64,000 bases of DNA from an uncultured Eubacteriales bacterium (lineage in GTDB: Bacteria > Bacillota > Clostridia > Oscillospirales > Acutalibacteraceae), in the NCBI GenBank assembly GCA_934546985.1, contig CAKTEE010000006.1, positions 62,001 through 126,000 of the forward strand. Reading direction: 5' to 3'. Positions 6,925 to 14,817 of the stretch are shown here, piece by piece; within the stretch, counting starts at the first letter, position 1, and the number at the start of each line of letters is the position of its first letter. Both the position numbers and the translations under genes were made by a program. Under the pieces are notes generated by a model. It ran no database searches and was not told the DNA's origin. It saw nothing but the letters and a program-made list of their open reading frames with translations.

Positions 6925-8541
6925 TTACTTTACACGGAATGTTTTTGGGGAAAACTTACGAACAAGAATCAACGCTGCTATAATATAAACAATCGTTGCA
7001 CAAAGGACAATAAATGCAAAAGATTTCGGTGGGCTGTCCAATTTCAGGCATAAATAGCAAAGTACATAAACTGCTGTATTAATGATATTAAAAAATGGGT
7101 TTTTCATTCCCAATTCCGTTGTATAGGGTTGAAATACATAATACAGAAAAAGATGATGCACAGAAAAAAACAATGCAAGACACCAAATGGAAAGTATAAA
7201 AGGAACCATTTCATTAAGCGGCCAATGATAACCGCTGAGGAATACCAGACCCAATACGGCGGCGCTCATAGCCAATGCAGTGATAAAATTCAATCCGGCA
7301 ATTTTTTTAATCCGCACTTTAAAATTCTTTAATATTACATTTTTTTGACGGTAATAGCCGTATCTAAGCAAACTAATATCGCAATTATAAAACATGGCTC
7401 GGCAAACACGCTCACCAATAGAAGCAAAATACATAACAAAAACAAAAATCGGCAGCAGGCGGTTAATATTGCCTGCCATCTCCCCCATTTCCTTAGGGAA
7501 AATAAAACATGTCACAGCGCCAATCAGAAAAGCCGCAGTGATGATAATCAAACGGATTACAATCGGACGCCACAACATACGGCGGTGCCGTTCAAAAAAA
7601 ACAGCGTTCAAATAATCATAACCGGTTTTATTTTTATATTTGTCAGACCGTGTAATAGAATTTGAAAAATCTTTATCCTGAAGCTTTACATCAGCAAAGC
7701 GGGATTCTTTCATATTTTTATCCGGGTCCAGAATCATCTGGTCAAGATTTACAGACGCATTTACCACACCTCGGTAATCTTTATAATTCAATATATAAGA
7801 CGTACACAGTGCGGCAAGGGATACTGCAAACACCAACGGAAAAAATCCATTCAGCAGCAAAGAAGCCAAGGGAAGCGGAGACGCAAGGAACACAGGGACA
7901 TATGCCGCCGCAAGCCCAACAAGAATCACCGGCCAGATAACCAAATGCTTTTGAGAGAGAACGATGTTTTTATGTGCAAAAACCTTTAAATGCAACGCTT
8001 CAGAAGAAATTCTCCACAAAATAAATAGTACCGTTAAAAGCAGTCCCTGCCATACCGGCGCCTGAAGATAAAGAGCCGCTAACAACATTGATGGCAAAAA
8101 TGCAACAAACATACGTAAGTATCGATAGCCTACCATGGATAAAATATATCTTTGCGCCGGAACACGCATAAGCTTCACGCAAATATATTTTTTCTTATCC
8201 GATTCAAAGGTAACAGGCGATTGCACTGCGCCAATCAGAAAACTCAAAAAGAAAAAAACATGTACAAATGCTAACCATTGCGTTTGTTTCGGCAAATCCT
8301 CGCAGGCAAGCATCACAGGCGCCAGTACCATAAGCCCCACATACAGCGCTTTATAGACAAACTGCATGAGAAATTTAAAAACGGATACAACTGCCGTTAA
8401 AACCTTTTTTAAAGCAATATCCTGATAGAAATAATCCGGCAAAAGCTTTCCAATCAAAGGCAATCTTTTAAAATAATATATAAACTGATTGGCACTGCTG
8501 GAGGCGTTAATATTAAATATGATTTTCAGCGTTTTAAGCAT
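6925..8541 (-). CDS. ABC transporter permease (ABC-2-like, multi-span)
   Basis: 538-residue integral membrane protein with roughly 12 hydrophobic spans in two blocks separated by a polar central loop (around residues 265-330). I recognise no specific substrate signature; the layout is that of large exporter permeases encoded with a single ATPase. The stop codon of the ATPase gene overlaps its start by 8 bp, so they are translationally coupled. ATG at 8541 is chosen because AAAGGA lies about 8 bp upstream; the ATG at 8550 touches that site. The pair probably forms a homodimeric exporter of lipid, peptide or drug; substrate unknown. Confidence 0.8.
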   Translation of the reverse strand: MLKTLKIIFNINASSSANQFIYYFKRLPLIGKLLPDYFYQDIALKKVLTAVVSVFKFLMQFVYKALYVGLMVLAPVMLACEDLPKQTQWLAFVHVFFFLSFLIGAVQSPVTFESDKKKYICVKLMRVPAQRYILSMVGYRYLRMFVAFLPSMLLAALYLQAPVWQGLLLTVLFILWRISSEALHLKVFAHKNIVLSQKHLVIWPVILVGLAAAYVPVFLASPLPLASLLLNGFFPLVFAVSLAALCTSYILNYKDYRGVVNASVNLDQMILDPDKNMKESRFADVKLQDKDFSNSITRSDKYKNKTGYDYLNAVFFERHRRMLWRPIVIRLIIITAAFLIGAVTCFIFPKEMGEMAGNINRLLPIFVFVMYFASIGERVCRAMFYNCDISLLRYGYYRQKNVILKNFKVRIKKIAGLNFITALAMSAAVLGLVFLSGYHWPLNEMVPFILSIWCLALFFSVHHLFLYYVFQPYTTELGMKNPFFNIINTAVYVLCYLCLKLDSPPKSFAFIVLCATIVYIIAALILVRKFSPKTFRVK

Positions 8542-9241
8542 GGCTTTCATCCTTTAAAATTTCTATAATTCTTTCCTCGAATTCCGAGCTGCCAACAATC
8601 TTATTATCCACTTCTTCGAGCTGTCCGGCATTAAGCACTACGATTTCATCACATAAATCTGTAGCAAGCTGAAGAATATGAGTTGAAAAAATAATAATAT
8701 GATCATGCTTAATCTCACGCAGAAGCTTCTTAATCTCCAATGCAACAACAACATCAAAGGACGTCAATGGCTCGTCTAAAAAAATCACCTGCGGCTTTGA
8801 AATAATAAAGCACAGCATCTGTATTTTATTCTTCATGCCGTGGGAATAGCCTTTAATTAGACGGTGTCTGTCCTCCGGTTCTATTTTAATCATATCAAAA
8901 TAGTCGTCAATGGTTTTATTATCATGAATTTTCTCACGGTTAATATCTATAAAAAATTTCAAAAATTCATAGCCGGTTAAAAATTCAGGAAGAATCGGTG
9001 TTGCAAACACATAACCGATTTCTTCCTCTGATAAGGGAACCTCCTGCCCATCCTGCCGAAGATACGCGCGTCCTGAATCTGCAGGGAATTCCCCGCTTAA
9101 GCAATTAAAAAGCGTTGTTTTACCCGCTCCGTTCCGCCCAAGCAAACCGTAAATTTTACCTTTTTCAAACGTAAACCCCGCTTGTTTGAGCACCTGTTTT
9201 TCACCGAAAGATTTTGTAATATTCTCCAAAACTAATTCCAT
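8534..9241 (-). CDS. ABC transporter ATP-binding protein
   Basis: 235-residue cytoplasmic ATPase. Walker A GRNGAGKTT at about residues 34-42, ABC signature YSHGMKNKIQ around 125-134 (a variant of LSGGQ), Walker B VIFLDEPLTSFD around 144-155, and the H-loop FSTHILQ. The weak signature is common in small bacterial exporter ATPases of the DrrA/CcmA-like group. ATG at 9241 has GAGGG upstream; the longer in-frame start lacks one. It energises the permease encoded immediately downstream and overlapping. No regulator or accommodating substrate-binding protein is nearby, which favours export. Confidence 0.93.
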   Translation of the reverse strand: MELVLENITKSFGEKQVLKQAGFTFEKGKIYGLLGRNGAGKTTLFNCLSGEFPADSGRAYLRQDGQEVPLSEEEIGYVFATPILPEFLTGYEFLKFFIDINREKIHDNKTIDDYFDMIKIEPEDRHRLIKGYSHGMKNKIQMLCFIISKPQVIFLDEPLTSFDVVVALEIKKLLREIKHDHIIIFSTHILQLATDLCDEIVVLNAGQLEEVDNKIVGSSEFEERIIEILKDESHA

Positions 9242-9347
9242 AATAACCCTCAACCCCTCATTTTGTATTAACAAAATAGTACACTGATTATATTAATATG
9301 AAATCTGAAATTTGTCAATGTTAGATTTCTTTCTAATTATCCGCTTT

Positions 9348-10865
9348 TCACATCAAAGGTGCAAAAATTTTCAGAATACTCCGTACACACCGGATAACCC
9401 ACGGTACTGCCTGACAAGTTTCTTCTGTAATTTGATTGCAAACAGGCAGGATATTTAAAAAATCATCGCGTATTTCTTCAACCGCTTGTGTCCGGTACAT
9501 CCAAACACCGCATTCATAATGGTGGTACAGACTGCGGTAATCCAGATTAATGGAACCAACTGTGGCAAATTTATCATCTGCAATAAAATTTTTTGCATGT
9601 ATAAAGCCCGGAGTATATTCATAAATTTTTACTCCGGCAGATATTAATTGCGGATAGTAAGCCTGTGTAACCATATGAACATACCAATGGTCAAAAATCT
9701 TTGGGGTTATAATACGCACATCAATACCATTTTTAGCCGCGAGACATAAGGCTGTGATTACTTCATTATCTGCAACCAAATATGGGGTCGTAATATAAAT
9801 ATAGCGCTGAGCATGATTAATCATATTGATATAAACGGATTCGCCGACCAGTTCATCATCCAGCGGACTATCATAATACGGCTGGACATAACTGTCTTGC
9901 AGTATATTTTCATCTGCTTTTAATCGGGGACGAAAAAGATTGTAATCCATATCTGTAGGTTTACAGGCATTCCAGTTTTCCAAAAACATTAATGTAAAGG
10001 TCCAAACAGCGTCGCCTTCCAGGTAAATTGCCGAATCTTTCCAATGCCCATGCCGGTCTACGGCGTTAATATATTCATCTGCAAGGTTGATCCCGCCGGT
10101 AATCGCTCTATAACCATCTACCAAAACCAATTTTCTATGGTCACGGTGATTCATTAAAATATTCAAAGCCGGATGCAGGCGATTGAACACTTGACATTTA
10201 ATATTCATGGCTTTCAACTGTTCAGGATAGTTACGCGGTAATGTACTTAAACAGCCTGCATCATCGTATAATACCCTGACTTCTAAGCCCTGTGCTGCTT
10301 TCTGTTTAAGGATTTCTAAAACCTTGTTCCATACAACGCCCTCGCTGATAATAAAAAATTCTATAAAGATATATTTCTGCGCTTTTTCCAATTCCTGAAG
10401 AATTCTTTTAAAAGCTCTCTCTCCAACGGAAAGATATTGCGTCCTTGTATTCTGATATACAGGCATAAAACATTCATTTTGAAGGTAATAAGATTGGATA
10501 CCTGCCGATATATCGCGCGCCCGCAGTTTTTCCAAAACAGTGTCATTTTCCGGCATAAACTCTAATGTTTTTGCCTGCAATGCTTCCAGTTTTTTCTGCA
10601 TCTGCTTGGATTTTCTGCCTGTTCCAAACATCAAATACAGTAGGCCGCCAAAAACGGGAAGCAATAAAATTAAAATAACCCATGGCAATTTAACGGAGGG
10701 ATTATCCTGACGGCTGATAATCCAAATCACTACCCCAAGGCTCAGTGCACGCAACACTAATTGCAAATGCTTGTAAATTTCGCTGAGCCCTAAAACAGCA
10801 AATATCAGTAACCCTATCTGAATCATCAACAGAAAAATAATCCAAAACATCCTGCTGAAAAACAT
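9348..10865 (-). CDS. cls: Cardiolipin synthase (phospholipase D type)
   Basis: 505 residues, the usual length for bacterial Cls, which joins two phosphatidylglycerols into cardiolipin at the membrane. Two N-terminal transmembrane helices (residues 5-60) are followed by two PLD domains with HKD motifs: HRKLVLVDG (about 243-251) and HAKNFIADDKFATVGSIN (about 422-439). Start is odd: the strong AAGGAGG at 10893-10899 is 27 bp from this ATG, but sits 9 bp from an in-frame CTG at 10883 and 4 bp from an ATG that opens only two codons (ATG AAC TGA). Initiation at the CTG would add six residues. It is the only gene of its unit. Confidence 0.92.
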   Translation of the reverse strand: MFFSRMFWIIFLLMIQIGLLIFAVLGLSEIYKHLQLVLRALSLGVVIWIISRQDNPSVKLPWVILILLLPVFGGLLYLMFGTGRKSKQMQKKLEALQAKTLEFMPENDTVLEKLRARDISAGIQSYYLQNECFMPVYQNTRTQYLSVGERAFKRILQELEKAQKYIFIEFFIISEGVVWNKVLEILKQKAAQGLEVRVLYDDAGCLSTLPRNYPEQLKAMNIKCQVFNRLHPALNILMNHRDHRKLVLVDGYRAITGGINLADEYINAVDRHGHWKDSAIYLEGDAVWTFTLMFLENWNACKPTDMDYNLFRPRLKADENILQDSYVQPYYDSPLDDELVGESVYINMINHAQRYIYITTPYLVADNEVITALCLAAKNGIDVRIITPKIFDHWYVHMVTQAYYPQLISAGVKIYEYTPGFIHAKNFIADDKFATVGSINLDYRSLYHHYECGVWMYRTQAVEEIRDDFLNILPVCNQITEETCQAVPWVIRCVRSILKIFAPLM

Positions 10866-10909
10866 TTTGAATATCTTGTTCAGTTCATACCGCCTCCTTC
10901 TTCTTTATA

Positions 10910-10929
10910 TTATCAGCAAATGCTGATAA
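10910..10929. promoter_or_regulatory. Perfect inverted repeat upstream of cls
   Basis: TTATCAGCA, AA, TGCTGATAA: 9-bp arms, 11 bp upstream of the cls ribosome binding site. Could be an operator or a small RNA hairpin in the cls leader. No regulator identified. Confidence 0.4.
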
Positions 10930-10944
10930 AACATTCCCTATAAT

Positions 10945-10980
10945 CAAAAAACCGCTTCTGCATTTAAATACAGAAACGGC
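10945..10980 (-). terminator. Terminator of the DUF5050-like lipoprotein gene
   Basis: Minus-strand hairpin CCGTTTCTG ... CAGAAGCGG with complementary interior and TTTTTT after it, 24 bp past the lipoprotein stop. Confidence 0.8.
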
Positions 10981-11004
10981 CTATATTTTATTTCATTTTA
11001 TTTT

Positions 11005-12168
11005 TTAACCTACGATTGCAGATGATTCAAAATCAGTACCATTGGTGCGGATACGATAACTGTCTTCATATTCTTCCCCATTCATAACATAACAATAAAT
11101 CCATTCTCCGTCACTCATGACGCTGTCAACCTTTTCAATACTTAAAACACTATGGTTTTGTCCTGTAATATCAATTGCATTTAATTGGGTAGATTTAACG
11201 GTTTCATCATCTGTTCCGGCAAAATAAATTCTGTTTTCTACGACAATAAAGGAATAAATTTTATAATTTTCCAAGATACATTTAACTTCTTTGCCATCCA
11301 AAGAGGCGCAGTACAAATTATTATTATCGCTTGTTGTGAAATAAATGGAATTATCATAAACCTGCAAACGGTTCAGTTCTGCATTAATTTTTGTTTCTAT
11401 TTTTCCTTTCGTTCCAAAACTTGTATCTGCAATGGTGATTTCCCCATTTGTACTATTGGTATAATATAACATCCCATTTTTATCAAAAGCAAAGCTGTTC
11501 AGTTCGATTGGCGCCAACGCATTCCCTGTGCCGTCATCTGCTTTCACAGTATAAAGACCTGTGCGTTCATCTACGGGGTTTGTATGGGACGACAGGTAAT
11601 AATAGATATTGCCCTCCCGAAAATCCATCTGAGAAACGGTCATATCCGCCGGGGTCTGCACCACAATCCTGTTATTGGTACCATCCGCCTGAATCTGATA
11701 AATACCGCTGCCGCTGCCGCCGGGAATGCTATAATATACAATGCCTTCCTGAAAAAATACATCTCTGGGATAATTCGGAACTTCAAATGATATGGAAACT
11801 GTGCCCAGAGGAGCGATTTCTCCGTATGTATCTTTTACATAAAGCGCAGCCTGACCTTTTTTCTTTTCGCCGTCCTCAAATAAATAATTGAAGAAATAGC
11901 TGTTATGGTAAGAGGCATAATATACGCCTCCATTATACAAATTTCCTGCCTCCAGCTTGGTAATATCCATAGCAATATCACCATTCTCTGTTCCGGTACT
12001 GTTAGGCTGGGTTTCATCCTCTATCCCCTCTACTGTACCTGTTATATCAGTAGTAATATTCTCAGGAGGAATAATTTCTACAGGCTGCGAATTATTATCA
12101 TTACAGGCCAGCAGGATATTTGCTAATAACACCGTAATAAACGCTAACGCTGCCGCACGTCTTTTCAT
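11005..12168 (-). CDS. Lipoprotein with DUF5050/beta-propeller-like repeats
   Basis: 387 residues starting MKRRAAALAF with a lipoprotein signal peptide and lipobox LLAC, so the mature protein is tethered outside the membrane. After an acidic low-complexity linker (residues 25-70) come repeated blade-like units with patterns IYYSIPG, LYYTNSTNG, IYFTTSDNN and IYFAGTDD, as in DUF5050 proteins that fold as beta-propellers. ATG at 12168 is preceded by GGGGG at good spacing; a longer frame to 12246 has no ribosome binding site. Function unknown; such proteins are common surface proteins in gut clostridia. It follows spoVG on the same strand but need not share its promoter. Confidence 0.75.
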   Translation of the reverse strand: MKRRAAALAFITVLLANILLACNDNNSQPVEIIPPENITTDITGTVEGIEDETQPNSTGTENGDIAMDITKLEAGNLYNGGVYYASYHNSYFFNYLFEDGEKKKGQAALYVKDTYGEIAPLGTVSISFEVPNYPRDVFFQEGIVYYSIPGGSGSGIYQIQADGTNNRIVVQTPADMTVSQMDFREGNIYYYLSSHTNPVDERTGLYTVKADDGTGNALAPIELNSFAFDKNGMLYYTNSTNGEITIADTSFGTKGKIETKINAELNRLQVYDNSIYFTTSDNNNLYCASLDGKEVKCILENYKIYSFIVVENRIYFAGTDDETVKSTQLNAIDITGQNHSVLSIEKVDSVMSDGEWIYCYVMNGEEYEDSYRIRTNGTDFESSAIVG

Positions 12169-12245
12169 TTTTGGCAAGCCCCCATTATAAAAAATTCCGC
12201 AGAAACATTCGGTATCTTTCATACCAAAATGCCCTGCGGTTTTCA

Positions 12246-12545
12246 TTATAACATATCAGAGGGGTTATCATCAATGCTTAACTCAAGGTTCTTTAAAGCG
12301 GCATAATAAGCGGAAATAATCTGCTTTTCAAATTTTTCCCTTAATTCGCTGTTTAGGGGATGGACAATATCACGGTATGTGCCATCCGTTTCCTGCCTGC
12401 TCGGCATTGCTACAAAGAGGCGGCTGTGACCGTTGATGACTTTAATATCATGAACCGCTAAAAGGTCATCCAATACTATAGAGACCAGGGCACGCAGCCT
12501 TCCATCATTCATTAAACGCCTGATTTTGATTTGGGTGATTTCCAA
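12246..12545 (-). CDS. spoVG: Septation/sporulation regulator SpoVG
   Basis: 99-residue SpoVG, a small conserved nucleic-acid-binding protein that affects septation, sporulation and virulence genes in Firmicutes. Characteristic segments: EITQIKIRRLM at the N-terminus, IVLDDLLAVHDIKVI, and FVAMPSRQETDGTYRDIVHPL. The TTG at 12545 is chosen because AAAGG lies about 10 bp upstream and because the resulting start MEITQIKIRR matches the family; a TTG three codons earlier is too near the ribosome binding site. Divergent from murC, with 177 bp between starts to hold both promoters. Confidence 0.95.
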   Translation of the reverse strand: MEITQIKIRRLMNDGRLRALVSIVLDDLLAVHDIKVINGHSRLFVAMPSRQETDGTYRDIVHPLNSELREKFEKQIISAYYAALKNLELSIDDNPSDML

Positions 12546-12722
12546 GGTTGTCAATCCTTTCTTTATTTACATATAAAATATTATGAACAAAAAACGCTTT
12601 CCTTATCCGGCTACACCGAAAATTAAACAAAACTTTAAAATTTTGCATGAAAGTGTTTATTTTATCCCTGCAATGCCCTATAATAGATAGGAAATCGCGA
12701 AGAACTAAAGGAGTTGCTTTTT

Positions 12723-14099
12723 TTGAAAAACATAGATGAGCTTTTAAAAACTGTTAAAAAAATACATTTTATTGGAATCGGTGGATCCGGCATGTGTCCA
12801 ATTGTAGAAATCATGCACAAAGAAGGCTATGAAATTACCGGTTCTGACAATAATGAATCAGATACGCTTGCCCGTGTTCGCAGCTTGGGTATCCCTGTTA
12901 CTTTAGGTCAACGTGCTGAAAATATCAACGGAGCAGAACTGGTAATATATACAGCAGCAATTCTTCCGGATAATCCTGAACTTTGCGCCGCTTTGGAAAG
13001 CGGTATCCCCACTTTTGAAAGAGCAGCAGTTCTTGGCGCCATTACACGGCTTTATTCAAACTGCATTGCTGTTTCCGGTACTCATGGTAAAACTACAACA
13101 ACGTCTATGATAACACAAATATTGGTAACTGCCGGGTTAAAACCTACAGCGGTTATTGGCGGAAAACTTCCTTTAATCAACGCCAACGGTATTGTTGGCA
13201 CAAGCGATACCATGATTTGCGAAGCCTGCGAGTTTAAAGCTCATTTTCTGGAACTTTCCCCTGCCGTCAGCATTATATTAAACATAGACAATGACCATAT
13301 GGAATTTTTTGGAACTATAGACAATTCCATTGCTTATTTTAGAAAATTCATTGATTTAACCTCCAAAACTTTAATTATCAATGGGGATGACGCTAACACC
13401 AGAAAAGCGGCAGAAAGTATTAAAGGAAAAGAAATTATTACCTTTGGCTTTGACAGTCGCAATGACTACACCGCGGCCAATATAAAAAACAGCATTGGTA
13501 TTCAAATAGAATTTGATTTGCTGTATAAAAACAAACTTCTCACCCATATTACCTCTCATGTCCCAGGTAAACACAACATTCTAAATGCTATGGCAGCGGC
13601 AGCGGCGGCAATCCATGCAGGCGCAACTCCGGAGCAGGTTACACAAGGACTGAAAAACTTTGGAGGTGCAGGACGGCGTTTTGAAGTACTTGGAAAAATA
13701 CACGGCATCACCATTGCTGATGATTACGCACATCACCCTGCAGAATTAACAGTAACTCTGGAAGCCGCAAAAAAACTTGGGTTCCGTTCTGTCTGGGCGG
13801 TATTTCAGCCATTTACCTATTCCCGCACGAAACTGCATATGGATGCATTTGCAAAAGCTTTGCAAATTGCAGACCATGTGGTAATGTCCGAAATTATGGG
13901 TTCAAGGGAAGTAAATACAGAAGGTGTTTACACCAGCCAGCTTTCAGAAAAAATTCCAAACAGCATCTGGTTCTCAACCTTTGAAGAAATTGCTGATTAT
14001 GTAACCGCAAATGCAAAAGATGGGGATTTAGTCATTACCCTTGGATGCGGAGATATTTATAAAGCGGCAAAAATCATGCTAAAAAAAATGAATGCTTAA
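12723..14099 (+). CDS. murC: UDP-N-acetylmuramate--L-alanine ligase MurC
   Basis: 458-residue cytoplasmic Mur ligase adding L-Ala to UDP-MurNAc, the first peptide step of peptidoglycan synthesis. N-terminal Rossmann motif HFIGIGGSGM, ATP loop GTHGKTTTT around residue 115-123, and the C-terminal domain with DDYAHHPAEL, all characteristic of MurC. TTG at 12723 has AAAGGAG 9 bp upstream; the earlier TTG at 12714 abuts that site. A TATAAT at 12679-12684 is the probable -10 box, without a clear -35. It stands alone, outside any dcw cluster, and is followed by a weak terminator. Confidence 0.96.
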   Translation: MKNIDELLKTVKKIHFIGIGGSGMCPIVEIMHKEGYEITGSDNNESDTLARVRSLGIPVTLGQRAENINGAELVIYTAAILPDNPELCAALESGIPTFERAAVLGAITRLYSNCIAVSGTHGKTTTTSMITQILVTAGLKPTAVIGGKLPLINANGIVGTSDTMICEACEFKAHFLELSPAVSIILNIDNDHMEFFGTIDNSIAYFRKFIDLTSKTLIINGDDANTRKAAESIKGKEIITFGFDSRNDYTAANIKNSIGIQIEFDLLYKNKLLTHITSHVPGKHNILNAMAAAAAAIHAGATPEQVTQGLKNFGGAGRRFEVLGKIHGITIADDYAHHPAELTVTLEAAKKLGFRSVWAVFQPFTYSRTKLHMDAFAKALQIADHVVMSEIMGSREVNTEGVYTSQLSEKIPNSIWFSTFEEIADYVTANAKDGDLVITLGCGDIYKAAKIMLKKMNA

Positions 14100-14109
14100 A
14101 TTTTCAGTA

Positions 14110-14139
14110 AAGGCAGGGTTTCTGAATCCTGCCTTATTA
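14110..14139 (+). terminator. Terminator after murC
   Basis: AAGGCAGG/CCTGCCTT 8-bp stem followed by ATTATTTT. The T-run is interrupted, so termination may be incomplete. Confidence 0.6.
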
Positions 14140-14731
14140 TTTTCCTTCAAAACATCGTTGTGAACAATAGATATATCAGGGTAATATTGTTTATATTTGT
14201 CATCATTTAGCAAATGCGATTTTCACACGCATATTACACACTTCAAGCAAAACACAATATCAGCTATATATCATACTGTTAATTCACACTTTTTCCATTA
14301 AATCCTCAATACTTGAATCTGATACCATATATTTCCCCATAAGAAAATTATATCATAATTTTACCAAATAGCGAGCCTGAGTTAAACCACAAAGAAATAT
14401 TATTTATTAAATATTAGTTTTAAGTACTGTTTTTTTGAGTATATAAAGAAAATATATGATATAGTAAAAATAATATAAACAAGTAACAAATCAAATCTGC
14501 TATTTTCAAGAAATGCTATGCAAATATGAAAATGATAATTAATTCAAAATACGATAAAGTGTTATTGTACGATTTTTATTTGAACGTTTATATATTTGAT
14601 AAGTATAATTAGAAAATATTACACTTAAATTTTAAAAAAGCAGCAAGATACTATTTTCTACTTGTATTTTGCAAAACAATTTAAATTTCTAAAAAGCAAT
14701 TATACATTGACAAATTTTTTACACATAACAG
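14140..14731. other. Very AT-rich gene-free stretch (possible untranslated transcript)
   Basis: About 590 bp with no supportable gene. Composition is strikingly AT-rich compared with the genes beside it. On the minus strand a TATAAT-like box precedes an 18-codon ORF (MGKYMVSDSSIEDLMEKV, 14286-14342), which could be a gene remnant. On the plus strand the stretch ends in a strong terminator at 14732. No known RNA family recognised. Confidence 0.5.
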
Positions 14732-14764
14732 AGGCAGCAGGATTTATTTTCCTGCTGCCTTTTT
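14732..14764 (+). terminator. Strong plus-strand terminator without an assigned gene
   Basis: 10-bp perfect stem AGGCAGCAGG/CCTGCTGCCT, 9-base loop, then TTTTTG on the plus strand. The nearest plus-strand gene, murC, ended 630 bp earlier with its own terminator. On the minus strand no T-run follows, so it fits the chitinase gene poorly. Confidence 0.7.
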
Positions 14765-14817
14765 GTCTCTTATCGGGGATTTTCTATGATTGTTCTCTTT
14801 TATACCTTGTTTTTAAA

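Noticed and set aside
12555..12722. A riboswitch or T-box upstream of murC
   Set aside because: The gap is only about 170 bp shared with the spoVG promoter, with no antiterminator-type structure or T-box sequence.
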